Below, piece by piece: positions 17,904-27,678 of a stretch of 59,960 bases of DNA. The notes under the pieces are model-generated. The model searched no databases. It was not told the origin of the DNA and saw only the letters and a program-made list of their open reading frames with translations. The DNA is from Syntrophorhabdaceae bacterium (GTDB taxonomy: Bacteria > Desulfobacterota > Syntrophorhabdia > Syntrophorhabdales > Syntrophorhabdaceae), in assembly GCA_035541755.1 (NCBI GenBank), contig DATKMQ010000033.1:1-59960 (forward strand). The letters run 5' to 3'. A program made the position numbers and the translations under genes. Numbering within the stretch: position 1 is the stretch's first letter; each line of letters starts with the position of its first letter.

Positions 17904-20018
17904 ATGGACACAGTGGTAAATCTCAAGGTCACCGAGGCCTTTGCCGATGATGTCGGAAAGGGTCTCGCCCGGCTCAATCCGGAAGACATCAAGGCCATAA
18001 ATGGCGTGCTCGGCGATGTTATAGAGATTAGCGGAGACAAGAGCACCGTGGCCAGAATCACCGGTACCCTCCCCGATTCGCAAGCAAAAAAAATGATTCA
18101 GATTGACGGCATCACCCGGGACAACGCAAAGACCGCTATGGGAGGAACCGTAAAGGTAAAAAAGCTTTCCCGAAAGACAGCCGTCACCGTGGTCATCACC
18201 ACTCTCGATTTTACCAGTACACTACCGGAAGAGAGGGACCTCGAGCACTTCGCGCATGTGTTGCAGGGCCTGGCCGTCATCATGGGCGATAAGATCAACA
18301 TTCCATTCCTCGCTGGCAAAGAGCGATTCTTCTTGGTAGAGGCGACCGCTCCGACCGGTGGGGTTATCATCAATCAGAAAACCAAATTTGTCTTGAAGAA
18401 GCCCGACTTTGTGCTGGAAGGGCCCTCACGCATCTCCTATGAAGACATAGGCGGCCTCGAAAATGAGCTTAAGCTTGTGAGGGAGATGGTAGAGCTTCCA
18501 CTCCGCTACGCTGAGGCCTTTGAGAAGCTCGGCATAGAGGCGCCGAAGGGGGTACTTCTCTACGGACCTCCGGGCACGGGAAAGACCCTTATTGCCCGCG
18601 CCATTGCGAGTGAAACAAAGCTCCATTTCATCAAGGTCAATGGGCCTGAAATCATCCGAAAATTCTACGGGGAAAGCGAAGCAAAACTGAGAGAGATATT
18701 CGAAGAGGCGAGCCTCAAGGCGCCGAGCATCATCTTCATCGACGAGATCGACGGCATCGCACCCAAACGCGCTGAGGTGTTGGGAGACGTGGAAAAAAGG
18801 GTGGTAGCTCAGCTCCTTGCCCTCATGGACGGCATGGTCTCACGCGGACACGTGATCGTCATCGGCGCCACGAATATTCCGGAGGTCATCGATCCGGCGC
18901 TGCGCAGACCGGGCCGCTTTGACCGCGAAATCGTCATTCCCGTACCGAACGTGGAGGGAAGAAAAGCGATCCTTAATATTCACAGTCGTCGCATGCCTCT
19001 CGACACGGATGTGGACCTTGATCGTCTCGCCGGCATCACCCACGCATTTGTGGGGGCCGACCTGGAGGCCCTGTGTAAGGAAGCCGGCATGGTAGCACTC
19101 AGAAGATACCTCTCCCTTGAAGGCGAGAACCATATCGACGCAATGCTTACGAGCAACGAACCGCTCCATATTACCATGGAAGACTTTCTTACAGGCCTGA
19201 GAGAGGTGGAACCAACGGCAACGAGAGAATTCTCCACGGAGAGGTCCACCGTAAAATGGGACCACGTGGGAGGCCTTAGCGCAATCAAGCGCTCTCTCGT
19301 CGCTATCGTTGACTGGCCTACAAAATATCCGGAACTATTCGCGGCGGGCAAGGTGCTCCCGCCCAAAGGAGTGCTTTTTAGCGGACCCTCGGGCACGGGC
19401 AAGACATTGATGGCAAAAGCCCTGGCGGGTGAGACAGGACTCAATTTCATCTCGATCAGTGTGCCCATCCTTTTCTCCAAGTGGCTCGGCGAATCGGAAA
19501 AGGCGCTCCATCAGATATTCAGAAAAGCAAAACAGTCTGCACCGTGCATCCTCTTCTTTGATGAGATAGATACACTCGGCACAACGCGAAGCACCGTAAG
19601 CGAAGGCGGTGCCGTGGCCGAACGCATGGTCACACAGTTCTTAAATGAACTCGACAACTTAAGCGACCTCTCCCAGGTCATCGTTCTTTGCGCCACGAAC
19701 CGGGAGGATATCCTTGATCCCGGGATCTTGGGCGCGGGCAGGCTCGATTACATTCTCAGGTTCCCCATGCCGGATAAAGACGACCGGCTCGAGATACTGA
19801 AAGTCCATCTGAGGGGGAGACCGCTTGATAGTGATGTCAACCTGGAGGAGCTCTCCGGCCTCACTACAAACATGGCAGGCTCCCAGATCGCCTCCATCTG
19901 CCGTGCCGCCGCCATGATGGCAATCAGCGAATCTATTCAACTAAAGGCGGGATCACCGGCGGACTTTGTCATCAGCGCCCGGCATTTCAAGCAAGCCACA
20001 GAAGACGCACAACGTTAA
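17904..20018 (+). CDS. CDC48/VCP-type double AAA ATPase
   Basis: A 704-residue protein with the full CDC48 layout. The N-terminal region (1-170) has the CDC48 double-psi-barrel pattern ([16 protein letters not shown]). D1 has Walker A GPPGTGKT at 221-228, Walker [10 protein letters not shown] near 277-284 and the GRFDREI arginine region. D2 has Walker A GPSGTGKT and Walker B ILFFDEID. Family members unfold proteins or pull apart complexes using ATP. Full-length CDC48 relatives are standard in archaea and eukaryotes and patchy in bacteria, so transfer is possible. The regulator gene begins 15 bases after the stop, so the two may share a transcript. Client proteins are unknown. Confidence 0.9.
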   Translation: MDTVVNLKVTEAFADDVGKGLARLNPEDIKAINGVLGDVIEISGDKSTVARITGTLPDSQAKKMIQIDGITRDNAKTAMGGTVKVKKLSRKTAVTVVITTLDFTSTLPEERDLEHFAHVLQGLAVIMGDKINIPFLAGKERFFLVEATAPTGGVIINQKTKFVLKKPDFVLEGPSRISYEDIGGLENELKLVREMVELPLRYAEAFEKLGIEAPKGVLLYGPPGTGKTLIARAIASETKLHFIKVNGPEIIRKFYGESEAKLREIFEEASLKAPSIIFIDEIDGIAPKRAEVLGDVEKRVVAQLLALMDGMVSRGHVIVIGATNIPEVIDPALRRPGRFDREIVIPVPNVEGRKAILNIHSRRMPLDTDVDLDRLAGITHAFVGADLEALCKEAGMVALRRYLSLEGENHIDAMLTSNEPLHITMEDFLTGLREVEPTATREFSTERSTVKWDHVGGLSAIKRSLVAIVDWPTKYPELFAAGKVLPPKGVLFSGPSGTGKTLMAKALAGETGLNFISISVPILFSKWLGESEKALHQIFRKAKQSAPCILFFDEIDTLGTTRSTVSEGGAVAERMVTQFLNELDNLSDLSQVIVLCATNREDILDPGILGAGRLDYILRFPMPDKDDRLEILKVHLRGRPLDSDVNLEELSGLTTNMAGSQIASICRAAAMMAISESIQLKAGSPADFVISARHFKQATEDAQR

Positions 20019-20033
20019 GGAGGGACATCACCC

Positions 20034-20744
20034 ATGCTCAAAGAAGTGAGGAAGAAACGGGCCTACGAGGACATCGTGACCCAGATCAGGACGCTCATCG
20101 AAAAGGGAAGGCTCAAGCATGGCGACCAGCTTCCCAACGAAAAGGAGCTTTCGGAGACCTTCAAGGTATCCCGCTCCACGGTGCGCGAAGCAATCCTCTC
20201 ACTGGAGACCCAGGACCTCGTAGAGAGACGCCAGGGTGACGGCACTTACGTCATGGCCACGAGCGAAGAGGCCATCGTTAAGCCCCTGGCTCAATCCATC
20301 TTCCACGAAAAAGATGACATCATCGATATCTTCACGTTACGCAAAATTCTTGAACCGGAAATCGCCAAACTTGCTGCGGAACATTCCACGCAAAAGGCGA
20401 TCCGCGATCTGGAGGATATCGTAAACAAGCAGGACAAAAGCCTCGAAGGGGGGAAGAACCCCGTGAAGACGGATTCCAACTTTCATTATGCCCTGGCCCA
20501 AATGTCTAAAAACAAGGTCCTGGAACGCCTGCTCATGGCCCTGGTAAGGATTCTTCGCAGGACCCGTGAGGAATACCTTCAGAGCGAAGAGAGGAAACGA
20601 AAATCGCTCGCCGGGCACAGAGCTATCCTTGCGGCCATCAAAACCCGCAATGGGACAGCCGCGAAACAGGCCATGCGACGTCATTTGGAGGAGGTGGAGG
20701 ATGCCGTATTCAAGCAGAGAGAAGGAGGTGAGACGGAAGTCTGA
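20034..20744 (+). CDS. FadR-subfamily GntR transcriptional regulator
   Basis: A 236-residue regulator. Residues about 5-75 are a GntR winged helix (LPNEKELSETFKVSRSTVREAILSLETQDLVERRQGDGTYV). Residues about 95-225 form an FCD ligand-binding domain with the usual metal-binding histidines in NFHYALA, GHRAIL and RRHLEEVE. FCD regulators bind carboxylates such as lactate, pyruvate, glycolate or fatty acyl-CoA. It lies 102 bases before the oxidoreductase operon on the same strand and probably controls it in response to the substrate; this is inferred from position and family. A strong AAGGAGGG site precedes the start. Confidence 0.88.
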   Translation: MLKEVRKKRAYEDIVTQIRTLIEKGRLKHGDQLPNEKELSETFKVSRSTVREAILSLETQDLVERRQGDGTYVMATSEEAIVKPLAQSIFHEKDDIIDIFTLRKILEPEIAKLAAEHSTQKAIRDLEDIVNKQDKSLEGGKNPVKTDSNFHYALAQMSKNKVLERLLMALVRILRRTREEYLQSEERKRKSLAGHRAILAAIKTRNGTAAKQAMRRHLEEVEDAVFKQREGGETEV

Positions 20745-20745
20745 T

Positions 20746-20779
20746 ACGCGTTGAATCTGCCTCGCAGATTCGAGCGCGT
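20746..20779. promoter_or_regulatory. Nested hairpin between regulator and oxidoreductase genes
   Basis: GAATCTGC and GCAGATTC pair perfectly around a 3-base loop (20753-20771). They are flanked by a second pair, ACGCG and CGCGT (20746-20750 and 20775-20779). No T run follows on either strand, so it is not a standard terminator. It may be an mRNA processing site or a protein-binding palindrome. Confidence 0.45.
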
Positions 20780-20794
20780 TAATGTTCCGGTTTA

Positions 20795-20810
20795 TTTGGG
20801 ATCAACCAAA
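20795..20810. promoter_or_regulatory. Palindrome, possible operator of the GntR regulator
   Basis: TTTGG and CCAAA flank GATCAA, giving a 16-base inverted repeat; a related GATCAAACC lies about 15 bases further on. FadR-family regulators usually bind short palindromes with TGG/CCA arms, so this is a reasonable operator for the regulator encoded just upstream. Confidence 0.4.
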
Positions 20811-20846
20811 GGCTGATCAAACCTTAATCGAAGGAGGTAGAGGTTT

Positions 20847-21485
20847 ATGGCTAAAGTAACTGAAATAACCGTTTGGACACGAGGGGTGGTGATGGACAAA
20901 GAAGCGCGCGATATCGCCAACGCCTTTGGCCAGGCAGCGAAGATGGAAGGAAAATTCGTCCAGGCTTTTGACAATTACGAAGACCTGCCTGATCGCGTGC
21001 TGGTAACCACCAGGAAGTATGTGAGAATCAGTGATGAGGAGATAGAGATGAAATACCTCTATACCAATGCCCATCCTGATGTGGTAGTCATCGCCGAACC
21101 GACGATCGTCAAAGGAATCAATATTCTCAAGGGCATGCCCGAGGGGGGATTGCTCATCATCAACACAAATCGTCCCATTAATTACATGCTCCAGTTCATC
21201 CCTAACGCCGATATTTTGGGGGCCGTTGCTACCGTTGATGCAGACGGCATCTCAGGCATACGGACCGTCGATTTTTCCGGATCGGAAGGCGGCGTCGATG
21301 CTTCCGGCATAGGGGCCGGCATCGCGGCGCCGATCCTCGGGGCAATGGCCAAAGTGACGGGTATGGCGAAGAAAGAGAACCTTGCCAAAGTTGTAAGCGA
21401 TGTGGCGGCCATGGAGCGCGGCTTCAGCGAGGTAAAGTTCGAGAAGTTTCGTAAACAACGTGCCGAGTACTCATGGGGGACCTGA
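20847..21485 (+). CDS. 2-oxoacid (probably oxalate) oxidoreductase, gamma subunit
   Basis: A 212-residue protein of the pyruvate/2-ketoisovalerate oxidoreductase gamma (POR) family: RISDEEIEMKYLYTNAHPDVVVIAEPTIV, then GGLLIINTNRP, and VDADGISGI. The usual glycine-rich start of the family (GRGGQG) is replaced by WTRGVVMD, which is unusual. In Moorella oxalate oxidoreductase the gamma and delta parts form one chain of about 315 residues; here gamma (212) and delta (109) are separate genes, 46 bases apart. The strong site AAGGAGG precedes the start. It is the first gene of the operon behind the GntR gene. Confidence 0.85.
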   Translation: MAKVTEITVWTRGVVMDKEARDIANAFGQAAKMEGKFVQAFDNYEDLPDRVLVTTRKYVRISDEEIEMKYLYTNAHPDVVVIAEPTIVKGINILKGMPEGGLLIINTNRPINYMLQFIPNADILGAVATVDADGISGIRTVDFSGSEGGVDASGIGAGIAAPILGAMAKVTGMAKKENLAKVVSDVAAMERGFSEVKFEKFRKQRAEYSWGT

Positions 21486-21531
21486 AAAACATGGGGTTCG
21501 ACGTTAACACATCATTAAAAAGGAGAGCACT

Positions 21532-21861
21532 ATGGCTATAAAAATCCCTAAGGATAGAGAAGTCCCTTTCGGGGCAATCACTCCGGCTCCGGTACAGCAA
21601 CAGGAGCTTTTCATCACATCTAACTGGAGGATTGTCCGCCCGATTATCGACCATGAAAAATGTACCCGCTGTTTTACCTGTTACGCTGCATGCCCGGACT
21701 CCTGCTGGTCTTTTAATGAAAAAGAAGATCATATGGAATGGAACTGGAAGTTCTGCAAAGGCTGCCAGATCTGTATCAATGAGTGTCCGTCAGATGCGCT
21801 GTCCGCAGCCCCCGAACTCGATTTTCCGGACGGGGTTGTGCGCCTGGAAAAACCCTTTTAG
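21532..21861 (+). CDS. 2-oxoacid (probably oxalate) oxidoreductase, delta (ferredoxin) subunit
   Basis: A 109-residue protein with two 4Fe-4S binding motifs: cysteines 44, 47, 50, 54 and 75, 78, 81, 85, both CxxCxxCxxxC. This is the ferredoxin-like delta subunit that takes electrons from the catalytic core and passes them to soluble ferredoxin. It starts 46 bases after the gamma gene and ends 15 bases before alpha, each gene with its own strong ribosome site, so the order is gamma-delta-alpha-beta. Confidence 0.9.
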   Translation: MAIKIPKDREVPFGAITPAPVQQQELFITSNWRIVRPIIDHEKCTRCFTCYAACPDSCWSFNEKEDHMEWNWKFCKGCQICINECPSDALSAAPELDFPDGVVRLEKPF

Positions 21862-21876
21862 GAAGGAGGAAATATT

Positions 21877-23070
21877 ATGGCTCAAGAAAAGATGCTTAGC
21901 GGCTGCGCTGCAGCTGCCCAGGGAGCAAAATTTGCAGAAATAGAGGTTACCGCTTCATTCCCTATTCGTCCCTATACGGCCATCATGATGGAACTTGCCA
22001 AGATAATCGCCAACGGTGAACTCGATTGTGAGTTCATACACGGTGAAGGCGAGCACGCCCAGGTTTCTATAGCTCTCGGAGCCTCCGCTGCCGGAGCTCG
22101 TGCCTACACAGGCAGTTCTGGTGTTGGCGTCACCTATGCCTTTGAGGTATATAGTCCGGTGGCCGGCGGTCGTTATCCCCTGCAGATGGCCATCGCTGAC
22201 AGGACCCTCGACCCGCCGGGTGACTTCGGCTCTGAACATACTGATGCAATGTCAGCGAGGGATCAGGGCTGGCTCATGGGATGGGCCGCTACACCCCAGG
22301 AGGTGTTCGACAATACCCTGATCAATTTCAGAGTCGGGGAAGATCCCCGTGTTATGCTGCCGCAGTTTGTATGTCAGGATGGATATTTCCTATCCCATAT
22401 TCCAGATAAGGTCATACTGCCTGAATTATCACAGGTAAGAGAGTTTTTGCCACCCTTCAAAGCTCCGCACCCCTTAAGCCCTACCTGTCCCGTTTCTCAT
22501 GGACCGCAGATCAGGCCGGACCAGGGAGCGCCTATGGATGCTCAGCGGGCCGTGACTTTTCTGGACGTTCCAAAGGTGATCGAAGAGGCCGTGGCCGATT
22601 ACAACAAGATATTCAAGCGCAACCTGGACCCATGGCTTGAGAAGTACATGATGGACGACGCGGAAGTGGCCTTCTTCATCCAGGGCGCCCACGCTAATAC
22701 GTGTAAATCGGCCATCCGCCATTTGAGAGATCAGGGATTGAAGGCCGGCATGGTAAGACCCCGGTGGATCAGACCCTGGCCGACTGACCAGATTATGCAG
22801 GCGCTTGCCAATACCAAAGCAGTTGCCACAGTAGAAACGAGCACCTCCTACGGCGGCGCCACCAGAGGCGGAAACTTGATCCACGAGGTGAGCGCATCAC
22901 TGTACGAGCTCGATAAGAGACCGTTCATCACTTCTTTCATGGCGGGTCTCGGCGGCGATGTCATCCTCCTGGAAGACTTTTACTATATGGCGAAGATATT
23001 GAAACAGATGGTTCAGGAAAAGAAAACCCGCCAGAAAGTGTACTGGGTCGGATTTGAAGAAGAAGCATAA
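21877..23070 (+). CDS. 2-oxoacid (probably oxalate) oxidoreductase, alpha subunit
   Basis: A 397-residue POR alpha chain carrying the pyrimidine-binding domain; the conserved thiamine-activating glutamate is in GEGEH (Glu57 or Glu59). The YPITP substrate motif of pyruvate enzymes reads FPIRP here, so the usual Thr is Arg31. A second arginine and an aspartate occur at Arg109 and Asp112 (ADRTLDPPGD). From memory of the published Moorella thermoacetica oxalate oxidoreductase structure, Arg31, Arg109 and Asp112 of alpha are its oxalate-binding and switch-loop residues, with the same numbering. The size also fits that enzyme (about 395). Pyruvate or another 2-oxoacid remains possible, but the two added positive charges suit a dicarboxylate. 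Confidence 0.88.
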   Translation: MAQEKMLSGCAAAAQGAKFAEIEVTASFPIRPYTAIMMELAKIIANGELDCEFIHGEGEHAQVSIALGASAAGARAYTGSSGVGVTYAFEVYSPVAGGRYPLQMAIADRTLDPPGDFGSEHTDAMSARDQGWLMGWAATPQEVFDNTLINFRVGEDPRVMLPQFVCQDGYFLSHIPDKVILPELSQVREFLPPFKAPHPLSPTCPVSHGPQIRPDQGAPMDAQRAVTFLDVPKVIEEAVADYNKIFKRNLDPWLEKYMMDDAEVAFFIQGAHANTCKSAIRHLRDQGLKAGMVRPRWIRPWPTDQIMQALANTKAVATVETSTSYGGATRGGNLIHEVSASLYELDKRPFITSFMAGLGGDVILLEDFYYMAKILKQMVQEKKTRQKVYWVGFEEEA

Positions 23071-23078
23071 AAATATGA

Positions 23079-24086
<1,008 letters not shown>

Positions 24087-24118
24087 TTGGCGCCGCGACA
24101 GCTTGGTGGGAATGTTCG

Positions 24119-24159
24119 GTTGCGATACCCCAACCCGTGATGTGCTGGGGTATCGCAAC
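24119..24159. other. Long perfect hairpin between beta subunit and transporter genes
   Basis: GTTGCGATACCCCA and TGGGGTATCGCAAC form a perfect 14-base-pair stem with a 13-base loop. No T run follows, so it is unlikely to end all transcription. It may stabilise the upstream oxidoreductase mRNA, or partly reduce readthrough into the transporter gene 64 bases on. Confidence 0.6.
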
Positions 24160-24222
24160 AGCTCTTACAGGAAAAGGGAATCGAATGTGAAAAGCTTACA
24201 CTAAAGATCACGGAGGAAGAAA

Positions 24223-25479
24223 ATGGAAAAAGGGGACGCTGTGAAAACGGGTTTCATGAACAACGCCTGGGTAATGCTCATAGCCGGGGTTGTGGGTATG
24301 GTAATGATATCGAGTCTTCAGTATGCGTGGGGTCTTTTTGTTCCTGACATTCTCAAATCTAATCCAACATTTTCCAAGGTGGGCATTCAAACGGCCTTTG
24401 CTACATTTGTCGCGTGCATGACCTTTGCGGGGCCTCTGAGTGGCTACCTGATAGACAAATTCGGCACAAGAATATTCTTCTCGGTCGCCGCCGTACTGGT
24501 GGCGGTGGGCTGGGGGGGCATCGGCGCCCAGGACAAAGTACTGCCCATCTGTATCTTTTACGGGTTTTCAGGTATCGGGGCAAGCTTTGTGTACACGGGC
24601 GGCATCGCGGCATCCTTGAAATGGTTTCCTAAAAAGAGGGGGTCAGCTTCCGGTATCATGGCCTGCGGTTTCGGCTCCGGCGCTGCCCTTTTCGGATGGC
24701 TTATTACTATCCTCGTGGCGAGGTACGGCTACAAGACAGCTTTCCTCTATACCGGCATCGGGTTTGCGGTGGTGTTGCTCGCCGTAGCGCAAGTCCTCAA
24801 ATTTCCCGAGGTCCCCTCTCAAGCAAAGGCGGCTGATCCAGGCACTCCCAAGGCAACCCAGGCCAAGAGTTGCAGCCCCGGGCAAATGTTCATGACCGGC
24901 CAGTTCTATCTGATCTATATCTCGTTTGTACTCATGGCGATCGGTTATATGTTCTTGAGCCCCAACATAAAGCTCATGGCGAACGACTACAAGGTCCCCT
25001 CGAATATTTTCATCATCACGTTCACGGCATTCACTGCCGCAAACGGACTCGGGAGGATCGTCTGGGGCATAATATCGGATAAGACCGGCAGGGAGAACGC
25101 GATGTTTATCGACTTTGTGCTGTGCGGAATCCTCTACATCCTTTTGCCTTTTTGTTCACACAATCCGTACGGCTTCATGATCGTGGTAACTGCGGCATTT
25201 TTCTGCACGGGTCCGATGTTCGCTTTCTTTCCACCCCTTACGGCCGACCGTTACGGCGAGAAGTATTTGTCCACAAACTACGGCGTTATGTATACGGCAA
25301 AAGGGGTCGGCGGTCTCATAGGACCGACCTTCATCACTGCGCTCGGTTTGGCTTATGCCAAATCTCATGGTTTCCAAATCGGCTGGGAAGTAGCATGTTC
25401 AGTTATCGGGGTGGCCTCTATCCTTTCAGGCATCGGCTCTATTATTCTGAAGAGAATATCGAAACCCGTGGACGCTTAA
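24223..25479 (+). CDS. OFA-family major facilitator, probable oxalate:formate antiporter
   Basis: A 418-residue, 12-segment MFS protein, the same length as OxlT of Oxalobacter formigenes. Between segments 2 and 3 is GYLIDKFGTR; the central loop (about 195-220) is hydrophilic. Two charged residues lie inside membrane helices: Arg278 (NGLGRIVWG) and Lys360 (MYTAKGVGG), close in number and context to the oxalate-binding Arg272 and Lys355 of OxlT. OFA proteins also include formate/lactate/pyruvate carriers, so the substrate is inferred, strengthened by the adjacent oxidoreductase. It would import oxalate and export formate or another monoanion. The strong GGAGG site precedes the start. Confidence 0.85.
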   Translation: MEKGDAVKTGFMNNAWVMLIAGVVGMVMISSLQYAWGLFVPDILKSNPTFSKVGIQTAFATFVACMTFAGPLSGYLIDKFGTRIFFSVAAVLVAVGWGGIGAQDKVLPICIFYGFSGIGASFVYTGGIAASLKWFPKKRGSASGIMACGFGSGAALFGWLITILVARYGYKTAFLYTGIGFAVVLLAVAQVLKFPEVPSQAKAADPGTPKATQAKSCSPGQMFMTGQFYLIYISFVLMAIGYMFLSPNIKLMANDYKVPSNIFIITFTAFTAANGLGRIVWGIISDKTGRENAMFIDFVLCGILYILLPFCSHNPYGFMIVVTAAFFCTGPMFAFFPPLTADRYGEKYLSTNYGVMYTAKGVGGLIGPTFITALGLAYAKSHGFQIGWEVACSVIGVASILSGIGSIILKRISKPVDA

Positions 25480-25530
25480 GTGATAGCGATGCGCCACCCA
25501 CCGGCGCTTCGTCGACAATGAATGGAAACT

Positions 25531-25572
25531 GGAAGGGCCGCGGCGGGAAGGAATTCTTGCCCAGGCCCTTCC
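25531..25572. other. Inverted repeat upstream of the ThiC-family gene
   Basis: GGAAGGGCC and GGCCCTTCC form a 9-base-pair stem with a 24-base loop, followed by TCAAAAA. It may be a weak bidirectional terminator or part of the leader. I looked for a thiamine-diphosphate riboswitch (CTGAGA and ACCTGA elements) in 25480-25672 and did not see one. Confidence 0.4.
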
Positions 25573-25672
25573 TCAAAAAGCGGGACGTAAGGCCATATGG
25601 ATCAAATCAATTTTTGCTTGAAAAGATGATCGCTGATATCCAGCAATGAGCCATAGGGCCGGAGGGTTAAAC

Positions 25673-26968
25673 ATGAAAAAGAACATAAAGAACCAACTGT
25701 CGGCTGCGCGCGCCGATATGATCACTAAGACCCTTAAGCGCGTCGCCAAAGACGAAGGAATCGAAGCGGAGGTACTACGCCAGCACGTGGCATCCGGCAA
25801 AGCGGTGATCCTTGCAAATAGCCTCCACAAATCCTTCATCCCCAAGGGCGTAGGCAAGGGTCTAAGCGTTAAGGTCAACGCAAATATCGGAACATCGCCG
25901 GAGCGAATCGATGTGAAAAATGAGCTCAAGAAATTGAAGATGGCGCGCGATGCCGGCGCTGACGCCGTCATGGATCTATCCACGGGCGGCAACCTCGACG
26001 AGATACGAAAGATCATCATAGGTGAAGCCGGAATTCCCATCGGCACGGTTCCCATATATCAGGCCGCCGTTGAAACGGTAAAGAAGAAAAGGACAATAAC
26101 CAAGATGGCTCCCGACGACATATTCGACGTCATTGAGAAGCATGGCGTTGATGGCGTTGACTTTATTACGGTCCACTGCGGTGTCACACGAAAATCCGTC
26201 GAAACGCTTAAAAAGCAGGGAAGAGTCACCGATATCGTAAGCCGGGGAGGAGCGTTTCTCGCGGAATGGATGATCGTCAACAACAGAGAGAACCCCCTTT
26301 ATGAAGACTTTTCGAGGCTTGTCGCGATTGCAAAGAAGTATGATATGACGTTGAGCCTGGGTGACGGTTTACGCCCGGGGTCCATAGCCGACGCCACAGA
26401 CCGGGGGCAGATCGAGGAGCTTATCATCCTTGGCGAACTGTGCGCTTACGCGATAGAAAATGGCGTTCAGGTTATGATTGAAGGGCCTGGTCATGTGCCT
26501 ATAAACCAGATCGAAACTAATATCGTGCTTGAGAAGAAGCTTTGCAATGAAGCTCCCTTTTACGTGCTGGGGCCCATCGTTACGGACATAGCTCCTGGTT
26601 ACGATCACATCACTTCAGCCATCGGGGGAGCGCTTGCCGCATACTACGGGGCGGATTTTCTCTGCTACGTAACCCCGTCGGAACATCTTGGGCTTCCCAC
26701 CCTTGAGGACGTGCGTGACGGCGTGATCGTAACTAAGATAGCGGCGCACGCAGCGGATCTCGGCCGCGGCAGCGACCAGGCATTTGCCCGCGATCGGGCC
26801 ATGTCGACCTGCAGGAAGGCCCTCGACTGGAACGGCCAGATCAAATATGCCATCGATCCGGATAAGATCAGGGCGTTCAGAAAACAGAGAAAACTCCGTG
26901 ACGACGTATGTAGCATGTGCGGCGAATACTGCTCCATGAAGATCATGAAGGATTACTTGAAGAAATAG
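25673..26968 (+). CDS. ThiC-family radical SAM protein (HMP-P synthase or hydroxybenzimidazole synthase)
   Basis: A 431-residue protein of the short ThiC class without the long N-terminal domain. Family motifs are DGLRPGSIADATDRGQ, QVMIEGPGHVP, APFYVLGPIVTDIAPGYDHI and LCYVTPSEHLGLP. The C-terminal cluster motif is CSMCGEYC, that is CX2CX3C; as I recall, E. coli-type ThiC has CX2CX4C. ThiC makes the thiamine pyrimidine from aminoimidazole ribotide, while its paralogue BzaF makes 5-hydroxybenzimidazole for cobamides; both are often annotated thiC. The CobC-like phosphatase 73 bases on supports the cobamide reading, the nearby thiamine-dependent enzyme supports thiamine. The start follows GGAGGG. 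Confidence 0.85.
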   Translation: MKKNIKNQLSAARADMITKTLKRVAKDEGIEAEVLRQHVASGKAVILANSLHKSFIPKGVGKGLSVKVNANIGTSPERIDVKNELKKLKMARDAGADAVMDLSTGGNLDEIRKIIIGEAGIPIGTVPIYQAAVETVKKKRTITKMAPDDIFDVIEKHGVDGVDFITVHCGVTRKSVETLKKQGRVTDIVSRGGAFLAEWMIVNNRENPLYEDFSRLVAIAKKYDMTLSLGDGLRPGSIADATDRGQIEELIILGELCAYAIENGVQVMIEGPGHVPINQIETNIVLEKKLCNEAPFYVLGPIVTDIAPGYDHITSAIGGALAAYYGADFLCYVTPSEHLGLPTLEDVRDGVIVTKIAAHAADLGRGSDQAFARDRAMSTCRKALDWNGQIKYAIDPDKIRAFRKQRKLRDDVCSMCGEYCSMKIMKDYLKK

Positions 26969-27041
26969 CGGCGCAAGACCGGTATCGCGTGGAGCATCGG
27001 GCGATTTTTGCTCCTCATATGAAACAGGGAACGCGTGCACA

Positions 27042-27662
27042 ATGTACATCTACCTGGTAAGGCACGGGCAAACAGGTGAGGGAGCGCAGGAGATATTCAG
27101 GGGAAAAAAGGACATCCCGCTTAACGCTCTCGGACGAGAACAGGCCGAAAGGACAGGCGACTATTTTTCGGATAAACGGATCGGCCGCATACTCGCAAGC
27201 CCGCTTGAACGGGCATGGCATACCGCGAAAAAGATCAGCCAGATAGCACGCGTACCTGTTGAAAAAGTCGAGGGGCTGAGCGATATGAGCTTCGGCGCCT
27301 GGGAAGGCCTCACCCTGAATGAGGTGCAAAAACGCTATCCCGGTGATTTTGAAAAATGGAGAAATACGCCGCATAAGCTTAAGATTCCCGGGGGTGAAAG
27401 CCTTTCCATTGTGAGAAGGAGATTGGCCGAAACACTGGGTGTGCTGCTCTCCAAGCGAGAAGATGATGTGGTGCTTGTAACGCACAGGATCATCTTAAAG
27501 CTCGCCGTGCTTCACCTGCTGAATATATCGAGCAGCCACTTCTGGGATATGCAGTTCGACCCGGGTTCTGTTACCCTTCTCAAAAACAAGGATGGCAGGA
27601 CCACAGTGCTCGTTTCAAATGAAACCTGCCATCTTAAGTCGGCGCCACACTCACGTGCGTAA
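27042..27662 (+). CDS. Histidine phosphatase family protein, alpha-ribazole phosphatase (CobC)-like
   Basis: A 206-residue phosphoglycerate mutase-fold protein. The catalytic RHG motif is in YLVRHGQTGEG at the N-terminus; SPLERAWHTA, then DMSFGAWEGLT and a second catalytic histidine in VTHRIILKL complete the active site. The FGxWEG string is typical of the CobC/GpmB branch, which removes phosphate from alpha-ribazole phosphate in cobamide nucleotide-loop assembly; other histidine phosphatases share it. It follows the ThiC-family gene by 73 bases. A class II ribonucleotide reductase in the window needs a cobamide, so the link is plausible. Confidence 0.75.
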   Translation: MYIYLVRHGQTGEGAQEIFRGKKDIPLNALGREQAERTGDYFSDKRIGRILASPLERAWHTAKKISQIARVPVEKVEGLSDMSFGAWEGLTLNEVQKRYPGDFEKWRNTPHKLKIPGGESLSIVRRRLAETLGVLLSKREDDVVLVTHRIILKLAVLHLLNISSSHFWDMQFDPGSVTLLKNKDGRTTVLVSNETCHLKSAPHSRA

Positions 27663-27678
27663 TAGCAGGACGTTAAGA

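Noticed and set aside
25480-25672. Thiamine-diphosphate riboswitch before the ThiC-family gene
   Set aside because: I looked for the conserved CTGAGA and ACCTGA elements and found neither; only a simple inverted repeat is present.
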